Positions 51,701-62,300 of a stretch of 64,000 nt of DNA are shown here, piece after piece. Where the stretch lies: contig OZ024862.1 in assembly GCA_964017155.1 (NCBI GenBank), positions 37,043,675-37,107,674 on the forward strand, in the 5' to 3' direction. The translations under genes and the position numbers were made by a program. Numbering within the stretch: position 1 is the stretch's first letter; every line of letters begins with the position of its first letter. The notes under the pieces are model-generated. The model saw only the letters and a list, made by a program, of their open reading frames with translations. It did no database searches and was not told the origin of the DNA. This DNA comes from Oasisia sp. SBJ-2009 (lineage: Eukaryota; Annelida; Polychaeta; Sabellida; Siboglinidae).

Positions 51701-54700
51701 AGCAGAATTGTTCTGAATGCAGCATTATCCCTGTTCTTTCACCATGCATCCCTTTCATTCACACCCTCTGACCTGTTGTAGGTCACACGATCGTGTTTGG
51801 CAATGAGACGGGGGTGGACCTGTGGGGCAACATAAGTCTAGGCAAGGACGACATCACCAACAACTGGCTATCGGTGAGTTCAATAATAACACTACTAACA
51901 TATGTATGTTTATTGTAGTATAATTAACTTACTTTGGACCTTAATGTCGCAGATGAGAACAACGTTTCGACACGTCATCTACAGGCATTGTTCACGTACT
52001 GGTGTCACGTGTGTTGCCTCAGAGTTCGGTGGGATAATTTGGTTGTAGATGGCAGGCAGATGGTATCCCTGGTCTCTGTTCATGTCAGGGGCTCTCTGTT
52101 TGATGTATATGGCCTCCTTCACTTTTCTCTTGTGCCTCATCTACAACCAAATTATCCCGCCGAAATCTGTAGGCTCGAAAGTAAGTTATATAAGGTATAA
52201 AATCACAATTGCTCACCATAATAAACTCTTGCCCAGAAAAGAAGAGGCGCCACAGTAATACCTCATATTTTATGTAAATAATTTTTTTTAATATCATCAC
52301 TTAACGTCCCTTTGGACCATAAGTATTATTGTGTAGTAACAATGGCTGAAATTTAGATGACCATAATTAGTAAACAGCAATAATCTCCCCACTGAGGTAG
52401 AGCAGCCCCCTAAACTGGAGTCATTCAGAACTCTATTAGCAGACAGGTCAGTGTGAAAATTGTTTAATTAATTTACATTTAATTCTTTTAAATGTCTCCA
52501 ATATTTTTGTTACTATTTAAAAAATATTTATTTGCATTGCACCCGTGTTATGACTGCCAACTTGAAGAGATTAACATTATACTAGGAGACAAGTCATCCA
52601 ATGTAATCACCAGAATGGATTTGCTGCGGTCCTCACAGCTGCTCCAGTACGTGGAGCGCCATCAGACCGCCCTCTCCAGGCTGCCAAAGCTGGAGCAACG
52701 GCTATCGTCCCTTCTCAACAACATCAGCATCGCAAGAAGCACCCACGAGCCGGTTGTCATGGCGACTGAGTACCAACAACAACTCACCAAGATGATTGCT
52801 ACTGTAGAGAAGTACCGCGCCACCAACCCCAGCAGTGTGGTCAGTGGCAGTCTGCAGGGTCTACAGCTGGTTGTTGAGTGGTGGGTGTCAGACTCTTCTC
52901 TTGTTCTCCTTTCACAGAAGCCCATCTTTTGTACCATCAAATTGTCCATGTAATGTGTTTACTGGTGAATCTTTTTAATCCACATACTTTGGTCCCCAGT
53001 GGGTTTATTAACATATTAATGACTTTTCCGGATTAATGAGTCAGCCACATAATCCGATGTATTAACATTTGGAGAATCTAATCCCATTAAGTCATGTTTC
53101 GGTGCTAAGTTTCTGACTCATCAGAGGCAGGATTAATGGATTTTGTTTGAAAGCAGGAATATGGATGTTTACTGTTGTTAAAATTTAGACTTTTCTGAAT
53201 ACAGCACACAGATATAAGTACTAAGGACAAACTGTTAACAATTGAAGATTACACAAATGTTCTAAGGTTTGTCAGATTCTCTGGAGTGAACTTGGCACAA
53301 TATCGGTCTATTAATTTTCATAACCGTGTAGGTGAAACACTCAATCAAAACAGGAACAACAAAAACAAATTTCAAGTCACAAATACAGGTATTGACTATT
53401 GAGTAAGAAGATGTGTGGTGATGGTGCTGTTGAATAAAATTATTTCTCCACTGTGGTTGCAGTACATCGGGGCCACTTATAGACTCGCCGTCCGGGAGGA
53501 TCCACATCCCAGCCTCCTGCCCCGGCTTCCTGCTCATTGACTTCCTCAACTCACACAGGGACCAGGCACAAGAGATACAGAACGCATACACCAGGTGAGT
53601 GCCAACAAGTGTCACCCTGCCGTCTTAAGTTAATCAGCAAAACAGTCGGCATGGATCCTCTGCTGTGCCAATGGTCCACCGTGCCAATCTACCAACTGTT
53701 AAAACTGCCATTTTATTTTTGTTTAATCAGATGCAGTAATGATAGAACTTCAAAGTGGTAGATAATGCATTGTTTTATTTGGATCACAATGAGACCCATC
53801 CACCCATCACTGCAGGGTTAAAGGTCACTTTTGTGTGGGCACAAATGTAAATGGACAGGAAATGAAAGGGTGGACATTTGGGGGGGAAACATTTTGTTTT
53901 GTTTACTATATGCATGTTTACACTAGACTTGGATAAATACAAACATAGTTCTGCTGAAAGGCCAGGATCACATTGACATTTTTCATGACCATTGGACTGG
54001 TAAACATTTAATCATGAATAAAAATTGTCATGGTAAACTGGTCAAAAAACACATCCAGCATAAAGCCCTGAATGATAATCCCGTTTTAATTGGATGCCAT
54101 ATTACTTTGTTTTATTCTCGATATATGAACATCTTACCAAATTGTACCTGTAGAAATTAGATGCAGTGGTAAGTTCCTTTTGGAACGCTCTACCTAATAA
54201 CATTAAGACGTCTGCCTGTTTAGCCACCTTCAAGGCCCGGCTAAACACATTTCTTCTGACAATTCTCGCGCCTTAGTTTAATGTACTTTTATCGATATTT
54301 TATTTAACCTATTTATTATACATTTATTCACGTTAAATAATTTGTGTTATTATATTTATATTGTAAATTTTTTTAATAATTGTTTATATACACTGTATGT
54401 CACTAGTATATTTATGTGTTTTTCTTCTGGTGTGTATTTTAGAATTTTAATATATGTAAAGCGCCACGAACAATTTGAAATTGGATGTGGCGCTATATTA
54501 AATCAAATATATTATTATTGTTAAGTGTATGACATCTGACAAACTATTGATTCTGCTGACAGGACGAGAGACAGACGCCAGCGACTGGTGGAGACATGTT
54601 GTGGAGAGCTGGGTCTGCAGTCTCTCCTGGCAGACGAGAACATCTCCGTGGAACAGTTTGACAGCTGCTGTCAACGACTGCTGCAGGCCCAGGCAGACAT

Positions 54701-54800
54701 CCAGGAACACCTGAGGCACGGACAGCTACGAGTGACCCACTTCTACACTGTCATGTCAGACGGGGAGATGTGTATTCCCTGGAACTGGAAGAGTGCGTAG
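44443..54800 (+). CDS. TCAIM: T-cell activation inhibitor, mitochondrial (TCAIM) homologue, 9 exons
   Basis: Mitochondrial protein of the DUF4460/DUF4461 type; in vertebrates it is linked to mitochondrial function and T-cell activation. Exons: 44443-44492, 48283-48409, 48986-49115, 50174-50426, 51166-51383, 51782-51873, 52639-52880, 53463-53594, 54563-54800. All are GT-AG; the sum is 1482 nt (493 aa; human about 496). Exon 1 encodes MFTSMATAFCGKCRLFR, a basic, Ser/Thr-containing, acid-free N-terminus typical of mitochondrial import signals. Exon 2 carries the hallmark LRPFYFAVHPDLFG. The C-terminus reads THFYTVMSDGEMCIPWNWK, the strongest family match. Exon 1 is inferred from phase fit (ends AG, completed by G in exon 2) and a targeting-like sequence; an alternative in-frame ATG lies at 44455. 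Intron 1 (3.8 kb) holds a LINE and a hAT-like element, the latter only about 100 bp before the exon 2 acceptor. Confidence 0.93.
44998..47380 (-). mobile_element. 5'-truncated LINE with nearly intact reverse transcriptase ORF (CR1/L2-like)
   Basis: The minus strand encodes the last part of an endonuclease domain, then a full reverse transcriptase: SPGPDGIHPRVLN, NYRPVSITSVVGKIMEE, CDFMKAFDKVPH, GIPQGSVIGPLLF, FLFADDMKLF. The ORF runs from the 5' junction at 47380 to a single TGA at 45363-45361, then continues in frame to 44998 with the usual C-terminal WNSLPQSVV. The stop sits where the family normally has VQRRATK, so a CGA to TGA change at a CpG explains it. The upstream endonuclease is missing. 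It lies in TCAIM intron 1 in antisense. Confidence 0.88.
47381..48179. mobile_element. hAT-like non-autonomous DNA transposon
   Basis: The ends are inverted: CAGAGCTGCCAAGTT at 47381-47395 and its near-complement at 48165-48179, the form expected of hAT termini. Subterminal CGGGAGA/TCTCCCG motifs lie at 48083-48165, and a CG-rich hairpin segment at 47457-47530. An exact 8-bp target duplication is not apparent; TTTCATA left and ATTCATA right (four bases further out) are only suggestive. The element abuts the 5' end of the LINE. It contains a coding-like stretch described separately. Confidence 0.65.
47789..47995 (-). pseudogene. Coding-like relic inside the hAT-like element
   Basis: One minus-strand frame, open for about 69 codons before a TGA, reads with protein-like composition: SNCRVCGLLAFKVNASS, LADGVRKAVSKAKADLAV, ending EHIYDGNEDA. 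It has no initiating Met and no family I recognise. It could be transposase debris or a captured host exon. Confidence 0.35.
48703..48766. repeat. GT/AT microsatellite
   Basis: TGTGTGTG followed by TA repeats in TCAIM intron 2. Confidence 0.85.
49695..49835 (+). mobile_element. tRNA-derived SINE head, second family
   Basis: A B-box-like GGTTCAATCCC at 49728 follows an A-box-like CAGCTGAGGGG segment; the following sequence differs from the 2720/23365 family. An inverted GCGC-type tail follows at 49858. It is in TCAIM intron 3. Confidence 0.5.
50771..50939. repeat. Near-perfect palindrome from a Penelope-like terminal repeat
   Basis: Two arms of about 80 bp (50771-50850 and 50861-50939) are inverted copies with a few mismatches around a 10-bp spacer. 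The arm sequence is related to the end of the Penelope-like relic at 51926-52018. It lies in TCAIM intron 4. Confidence 0.8.
51926..52190 (-). mobile_element. Penelope-like element 3' relic (GIY-YIG end)
   Basis: The minus strand encodes KVKEAIYIKQRAPDMNRDQG followed by YHLPAIYNQII, the characteristic C-terminal end of the GIY-YIG endonuclease of Penelope-like elements. A stop and a terminal sequence related to the palindrome at 50771-50939 follow. A short inverted repeat (52026-52050 against 52140-52165) surrounds the coding piece. It lies in TCAIM intron 6. Confidence 0.65.
53785..54080. repeat. Dispersed repeat Y, copy 2
   Basis: Shares ACCCATCCACCCATCA-type start and CCAGCATAAAGCCCTGAATG end with 28020-28330. 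It is in TCAIM intron 8. Confidence 0.5.
54165..54512 (+). mobile_element. LINE 3' end with GCGCTATATTAAAT tail
   Basis: Encodes FWNALPNNIKTSACLATFKA then RLNTFLLTILAP and a stop. The 3' UTR ends AAAGCGCCACGAACAATTTG and GGATGTGGCGCTATATTAAAT. The same tail occurs inside the foldback transposons and reversed at 31065. It is in TCAIM intron 8. Confidence 0.7.
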
Positions 54801-54858
54801 GATCTGAAGGTGGTCGATTCAACCAGATGTATATATGTAGTCATAATTATTATGTGTA

Positions 54859-54864
54859 AATAAA
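54859..54864 (+). terminator. Poly(A) signal of TCAIM
   Basis: AATAAA lies 59 nt after the TCAIM stop codon. Confidence 0.6.
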
Positions 54865-55550
54865 TATATACAAGACTTACAACAAGGTCGTCTGTTCTGT
54901 TACGTGAAATCAGTCAGGTGTTGCCATTATTAGTAGGATATTTGTTGAATCACAACAGTTTTATCTAGAGATCCGCCCCCTCCGCCATTTGGATAGGTAA
55001 AGTTCGTTGGACAATTATGCTTTGATAATAGGTGTCACACTTCTTTATGCGTGGATTATTCTAAATACGTTGATGTGAGTAGAAATTACTAGTTGTGTAA
55101 TCATAAATATTGCTTGAATAAGATACTTAATTTTTGTGTGAATAATCACTCACAGGAATGAAGATTAATTTGTTAGTTGTACAATTTCTTATTATTTGTT
55201 TATGAAGAACCAAGTAGTTCACAGATCGCTCATTACTAATCAGGCCATCTTTAAGTACAAGTATCTTCTGTGATCATTTTTACTGTGACATTCCAGCACC
55301 AAACATGACTTGGCTTCTAAATATTTCTTTTTATACATATGAAAATAACATTGAAAACTGTTTAATGCTACTGTTATGGAACAATAAATTTATTTTTATA
55401 ACAATTATTGTTTGTAATTTTAATATAAAACTATTATTGAGTTGAGCACAAAAGGAATTTCATATTATGGTTTGTACAGAGACGGAAATGTGCACACAAA
55501 GACGTGCACACAAAGATGAAACTGGTCGCATGTATTGCATTGCAGCTACG

Positions 55551-55556
55551 TTTATT
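55551..55556 (-). terminator. Candidate poly(A) signal of ANLN
   Basis: TTTATT on the + strand (AATAAA on the gene strand), 0.84 kb past the ANLN stop. It lies between the convergent TCAIM and ANLN genes. Confidence 0.35.
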
Positions 55557-56392
55557 TAATTAAACATGTGATTAAGATACAATGATCTGACTTCATCTAC
55601 ACGTCAACCTTGGTCACAATCACCCTACACATCACATCTCACTCGCAGCAGATCAATAAGTGTACAAATATACGATCTAGAAAATAACAGCAGCCAAAGC
55701 TCATTCTGATTAAATAAAATAGTACATTACAACACCACACATCCAAAACTAATGTCTGTAGTATACGCTTGTTTTTCCATACAACAAATCCGTGTAAAAG
55801 TAAATTATGTAGTGCTCGTGTAATTGTATGCTAAAAATAAATGCTTAATGATACATGCAAATGTGTAGCAAAATATTGTCCGGATTTAAGTATCGAGACA
55901 GGTCAAACAAAATAAAAACACTATAAAGTGTCTTTGCCTCTGTATAGTTGTTGATGAATCTTCAAAACAACATCATGTGGTAAAATCTTTGCCTTGTCCT
56001 GGAGCTAGTGCAAAACAAAGCAATCAATCTTTGTAAATAAATTCTAAGCATGCATGTCCAGATGTGATACTGAACGCAGTGCATAAATAATTTTCTGTTG
56101 CTACAGTTGATTATTACAGCGTACCCTTGCGTCATTCATTAGTCCAGCCAGAACTGCTAATGCGATTATAAGTTAAATGGCACTGGTGCCCACATCTAAT
56201 TTGCTAAAAACTACGATATATATATATATTATTTAACAGCATATGGATTAAACCAGAAGCAACTGCAGTATTGTGGAGTCGTTCATCCCTGTATACGGCT
56301 CGCATCCATAGAAAGCAGGTACAAATCCAGAGGTCAAGCTTGCTGACCATGGCACCTCATTTCCTCAGTGTACATGACACGTACTGGTCAGT

Positions 56393-59300
56393 CTACGAGC
56401 ACACCAGACTCTTGGCCTTGATTGGTCGGAGTGCATCGGCGTGCCACATGCGGATGTTGTGTAGCGCCTGGTTGAGAGTGTCACACCACGCCAGCCGGTC
56501 GGCCTTCGTGTCCGCCGACATCCAGTGTCTGTAAGAGTCAGCAGTTACACAGGTGAGACGTGTACAGTTATACAGGTGAGACGTGTACAGTTATACAGGT
56601 GAGACGTGTACAGTTACACAGGTGAGACGTGTACAGTTATACAGGTGAGACGTGTACAGTTCAGACATGTACACTTGCACAGGTGAGACATGTACAGAAC
56701 ACAGGTGAGACGTGTACAGTTACACAGGTGAGACGTGTACAGTTATACAGGTCAGACGTGTATAGTTAAATAGGTCAGACGTGTACAGTTACACAGGTGA
56801 GACATGTACAGTTACACAGGTGAGATGTGTACAATTATACAGGTCAGACGTGTACAATTATACAGGTCAGACGTGTACAGTTGCACAGGTCAGACGTGTA
56901 CAGTTATACAGGTCAGACGTGTACAATTATACAGGTCAGACGTGTACAGTTACACATGTCAGACGAGTACAGTTATATAGGTCAGATGTGTACATTTATA
57001 CAGGTGATACGTGTACAATTACACAGGTGAGACGTGTACGGTTACACAGGTGAGACGTGTACGGTTACACAGGTGAGACGTGTACAGTTACACAGGTGAG
57101 ACGTGTACAGTTACACAGGTGAGACGTGTACAGTTATACAGGTCAGACGTGTATAGTTACATAGGTCAGACGTGTACAGTTACATAGGTCAGACGTGTAC
57201 AGTTATACAGGTCAGACGTGTACAGCTTGCAGATTAAATGTGTACACAGCTGAGACATGGCATAGGTTGTCATTCACAGGTGAAACATGTATAGTTACAT
57301 AGGTCACACATGTACAATTATACAGCATCAAAAAATATATTATATGTAACGTAGTCACTGCATTCCATCATTCCAGTATTCAGTTATTAGAACGCTATCG
57401 ACGGCCGGAACCAACTAGGACAAATGTGTTCTCTCACCGTGTAGTTGACAGTGTGTTGTTGCAATGGGTGACGAGGGTGTCTGCTTCGCCACGCAGCTGT
57501 CGACGCACGGTGCGCAACTCAAACGTGTTAGGACGGGCGCACACGTCGCGTGGTATCAGACCAACGACGTCGGTGATGCACTGCTTCAAGTCAATTGTTC
57601 CAATTGGCTCCTGAAAATAGCAAGGTCAGATATGTACAGGGGCATAAACGAACTTCTAGTTTTGCCATAAAATATATAAGAACCTAAAAATTTAAAAACA
57701 ATCGTGTAAATGGATGAATTAACAGCAATTGTTTATGACAGAACAACGCAACAACAAGATTTAACAAGATTGCCACCTAGAGAATCAACTCAAGATGGCA
57801 GGTGGACAAGGAAGCCCTTTGGCTTATCGAGAGTCCAACCTATCTATCTAAATGTACCCCGCCCTTCTTAGGTACATGTCAATTTTATTTTTAAACATAT
57901 TAACACTACTAGCACCTACACAATCAGCCGATAATCTGTTCCATTCATTTACTGTTCTTTGTGAAAATGAAAATTTTCTAATATCTAATCTACACTGCTT
58001 CTTTGCTAATGTAACTCCATGTCCTCTAGTCCTTCTCTCTTCCTTAACTGAGAAAAAAATATTTCTGTCAATATTTTCATACCCATTCAATATTTTTAAA
58101 AATGGGACAGTCCGGCCAGATCTCTTTGGGGCCAGCTGTGACAGCCTGAGAATGGGATGCGAGACTGGGATGTTTGACTGGTGGACTTGGTCCGGGCCAG
58201 CTAGTTCACCAATCATGTGACTGCGATCACATGACCAGAATCCCGGGTCTGCATCCCTCTGGGTGTCAAGCCATGCCACAGGATGCGAGACTGGGATGTT
58301 TCACTGGTGGACTTGGTCCGGGCCAGCTAGTTCACCAATCATGTGATTGCGATCACATGACCAGAATCCCGGGTCTGCATTCCCCTGGACCATGCCTATC
58401 AAACCAGGATATTGATCGATGGAGATGTGATTGCGATCGCATAACCAGAATCCCAGGTTTGAACTCATCAGAGTATCACACCAACCCTTTGAGATACTAG
58501 CCGTCCTATCATTTACACTGGTGGAGAAATGGGGCTGGTCGGTGGGTGATGTGCTTCTTGGTTCGTGTTCAATAGAAAGATGGCGTTGAGCAGGGAAGAT
58601 GCTAATTCTATAACGCAGGGTAAATGTGGTTGATTGGGTAGATTCACTTCCCCTGCCCCAGGGAATATGTTATGATTGGAGAGCTACCCCCTGCAGAGGG
58701 GGGTGTAGAGGGTGAGTGGAAGAGGGTCTTGATGGTGACTTATTTGTGATTGGTTAGTCTGTGCTGCATGGGGGAATGCCCTGAAGGCACGCTCCGACCC
58801 TGCTTTGAGTTGACCGTGCTGTGAACTTGTTGTTGTGTGAACTTGTTGCTGTTGTATCTGGCATAAACATGCACAGTGTTAAACACTATGCTTTCATTTA
58901 AGAAAACACCATAAATCCTGAATTGCAACATTACATTACAAATTTCACTGATCTGATGACGGCGTGTCATTCATTTTATAGCATAGGTTGTCATTAATTG
59001 TAACACACTGGAAAAGTAAGGAATTTTTCGAAAATGTAGAAAAACACAGGACCATAAATCTATAAACGAAGCATATATACCAAAAGTAAAAATGGAGTAA
59101 TATTCACCTTCTTGTTCTCGTCATCGGGATACTTCCAGAAGGACACCATGTGGTCACTCAGTAGACACCACCTCCGGTGCCACGCTCCAAACCCACACAC
59201 GTCCTCAAACATCGTCTGGAATAGCAACGCCCTGGGTTAGTTACAGGCACCCAAAGTCACAACAAAGTTTTGCTAAACCTTTGCAGTTTTACGTAATAAA

Positions 59301-62300
59301 TAGGACATGAAAGTAAAACCTTCCATGATGACATATTCCAGGCAAACCCTACACATGTCACATAAGCCATCTATATAATATCAAGCTATGTCTGAGCTGG
59401 CAGTCATAATCAACAGTCCCTCTTTATACCCGGTTTGATCCAGTCCAGTCCTACTATGACAGAACTTTGTGAGAAGGGTTTAAACAATTATGAGGAAAAT
59501 GTAAGTTTGAGAGAGAGGATTGCTGACAGGAAGCAGCGGAGGGCTGAATGATATTCCTTAGCAAGTTACCACAATGATAATAGTTATTAGTTGTGCCAAC
59601 TGTGAGAATAATAATAAAAATAACATTTATATAGTCCCGTAATCTAGATAAAATCCATTCGACGGCGCTGTGTATACATGAATATGTATATATGCGGAAT
59701 ATTAATAAGTTACGTAAGATTAATGATATTAAATTTGTTAAAGTACTAAATTTGTTAGAGCTCTGACCAGGAAGCCTCGCTCCTCGATGGAGTTCTCCAT
59801 GAGACAGGTGAGACGTAGGTGGATGGAGCCCTGGAGCGGCGACGACATCGGCATCTGGAAAGAGACATCGGGTCATTTTCAAAAACAGCCTCCATTATAT
59901 CCATATAATATATGGATATAAGACATCTGTATTTATAATAAAACAAATATTATTTGTTTTATTATAAATACAGATGCTATACTTGTACTTTCAATGCATC
60001 ACAAATGTGAGTCGTATTTTTTAGTCATTTATAACAATTCTGTTGCTTCATTTCTTTATGGGTCTTCTTATTTTACCTATTACCAATGAACACATCATTT
60101 AATTTTGACCTATAGTCAACTAATGGTTTAGTTGATATACTCATACAATCCCAACCACTGTTTAAGAAACCACTCACAGTCATAGTACATTCTCATCTGT
60201 ATAGTTCTACTAGACAGCTATACACAGCTGATTGAGCCTGTGTGTGGCTATATAACAGACGTACCCTCTCCAGTGCGAAGTGTGCCTTGTTGAGAGCGTG
60301 CACAGTGATGGGGAGACAGGCGATCTCGTGGAAGTTTGTCGAGCGGACAGCGCGTGGGCCGCCGGGACTCTGCATGTGATGTGCGCTCTTCGCGCTCGAG
60401 AAGAACTTCTTCTTTGGCGTGTTGAACTTCTTCTTCTTTGGCGTGTTCTCCGTTGCCACCTCCCTCGTCACCGACTGTTGACAGCAACACATCAGATCAG
60501 CGCAGGTCTAGTCAGGGTATGTCTCACAAGTTGATAAATAAATAAAATAAATAAAACCTTACTTATAACATTTCTTGAAAAAATTACTACTGTTCCACCA
60601 TATATCCCAGCAAACACGTAACGTTCCTGTAACGTTAGCAGAAGGTTATAATTAGGTTATGCAGTAACATTCCCATATCTAACGTTAAGGGAATGTAAAG
60701 AAAACTTTCCAAAAAAACGTTAGGAGAATGTTACCAGCTAACGTTATCGTAACATAGAAATAACGTTCTGCTAACCTGATTTTGTTAGCTGGGATATATA
60801 TATATATATATATTAAAACATTTTGATATCAATGTCAACACCAGAACTGAGCAGCATTTCAGGAGATGTTACACTAGCATTTTCTTTAATATTTTATTTA
60901 TATATTTATATATAATATATATAATATATAATATTTAATAATTTAATATTACTGCAAAGTACAGACTTGTTAAATTAGCAGATAGCTGTCACTTATATAT
61001 AGTTGTATATAATCATGCACTAAATAAAAATGTGACCAAAGCGCTTCGCACTAAGATAACATCACATCTCACCATGGAGTAGATTTCCAGGTTGACTTTG
61101 AAGTCCTGCTTGATGTCTCTCAGCTTGATCATGTTAGGGAAGTCGAGACTCCCACGCACCATTGCATCATGGGTAGAGACCATTTGTGTGAACACAAGGT
61201 GGTTGCCATTGCGAACAAGAATAATGAAGTAGTGTGTCGCATTGTCTGCAAGCAGAAACGCACCATTAAGATAGCACGAATAATCCCAGATGCAGCCAAA
61301 TCTATTAAACATCCAACAAAAAACCACAGAAAAACAAAATACAGAAAAACATTGTCCACCAAGATTCTATGGGAGTTATTTTTTTTTATTATTATAGACT
61401 TTTCTTGAAATCCCTTTATACCTGCTGGACCGTGGAAAGTAAAGAGCTAAAAAGATAGAGGTGTATCACAATTTCTGTATCAAGATACACTACGATACAC
61501 AATAAAATAGGCAAAACAGTATTCATCATTGTGAAGCAATAAATGTCCAGTGTAAACCACTGTTCTCTGTGTATCAATGACATACTGAAAATACACAGTA
61601 CCTAACTACCTACATATTATCTAATATACATATATATATATTTATATAAATATGTAAAATCTTTAAAAATTATTCTGTTTTGTATGCATACATGCAATTC
61701 TAGTCAATAAAGACTGCACTGCGATACACACCATACCACCCCTGTATCGTGATACATATCATGAATGACCTCTGTATCGTGATGTGTATTGTATCATGAC
61801 CCGTGTATCGGTATGTTAGTTAAACGTCAATGTCCTGCGCTACTGACCTCTGGGCGTGCCGATCCTGGACATGAACTCCTGCTTGAGGGGCAGGGAGATG
61901 TCAGTGATGGTGAGGGAGCCTGAGGGCCCCCCACACTTGGGGTGTGTGCCCTGCTTCAGCTGCTGGGTCTCGGCCAGGTACGCCTCCCGCTTCTTGCCTG
62001 CAGCACAAGGACTCGTGATGAAGACACGCACTCATTGACACAACTACAGGTGACACAGCGTCACAAGGACTCATGATGGAGACACGCTCTCATTGACACA
62101 ACTACAGGTGACACAGCGTCACAAGGACTCATGATGGAGACACGCTCTCATTGACACAACTACAGGTGACACAGCTTCACAAGGACTCATGATGAAGACA
62201 CGCTCTCATTGACACAACTACAGGTGACACAGCATCACAAGGACTCATGATGAAGACACGCTCTCATTGACACAACTACAGGTGACACAGCATCACAAGG

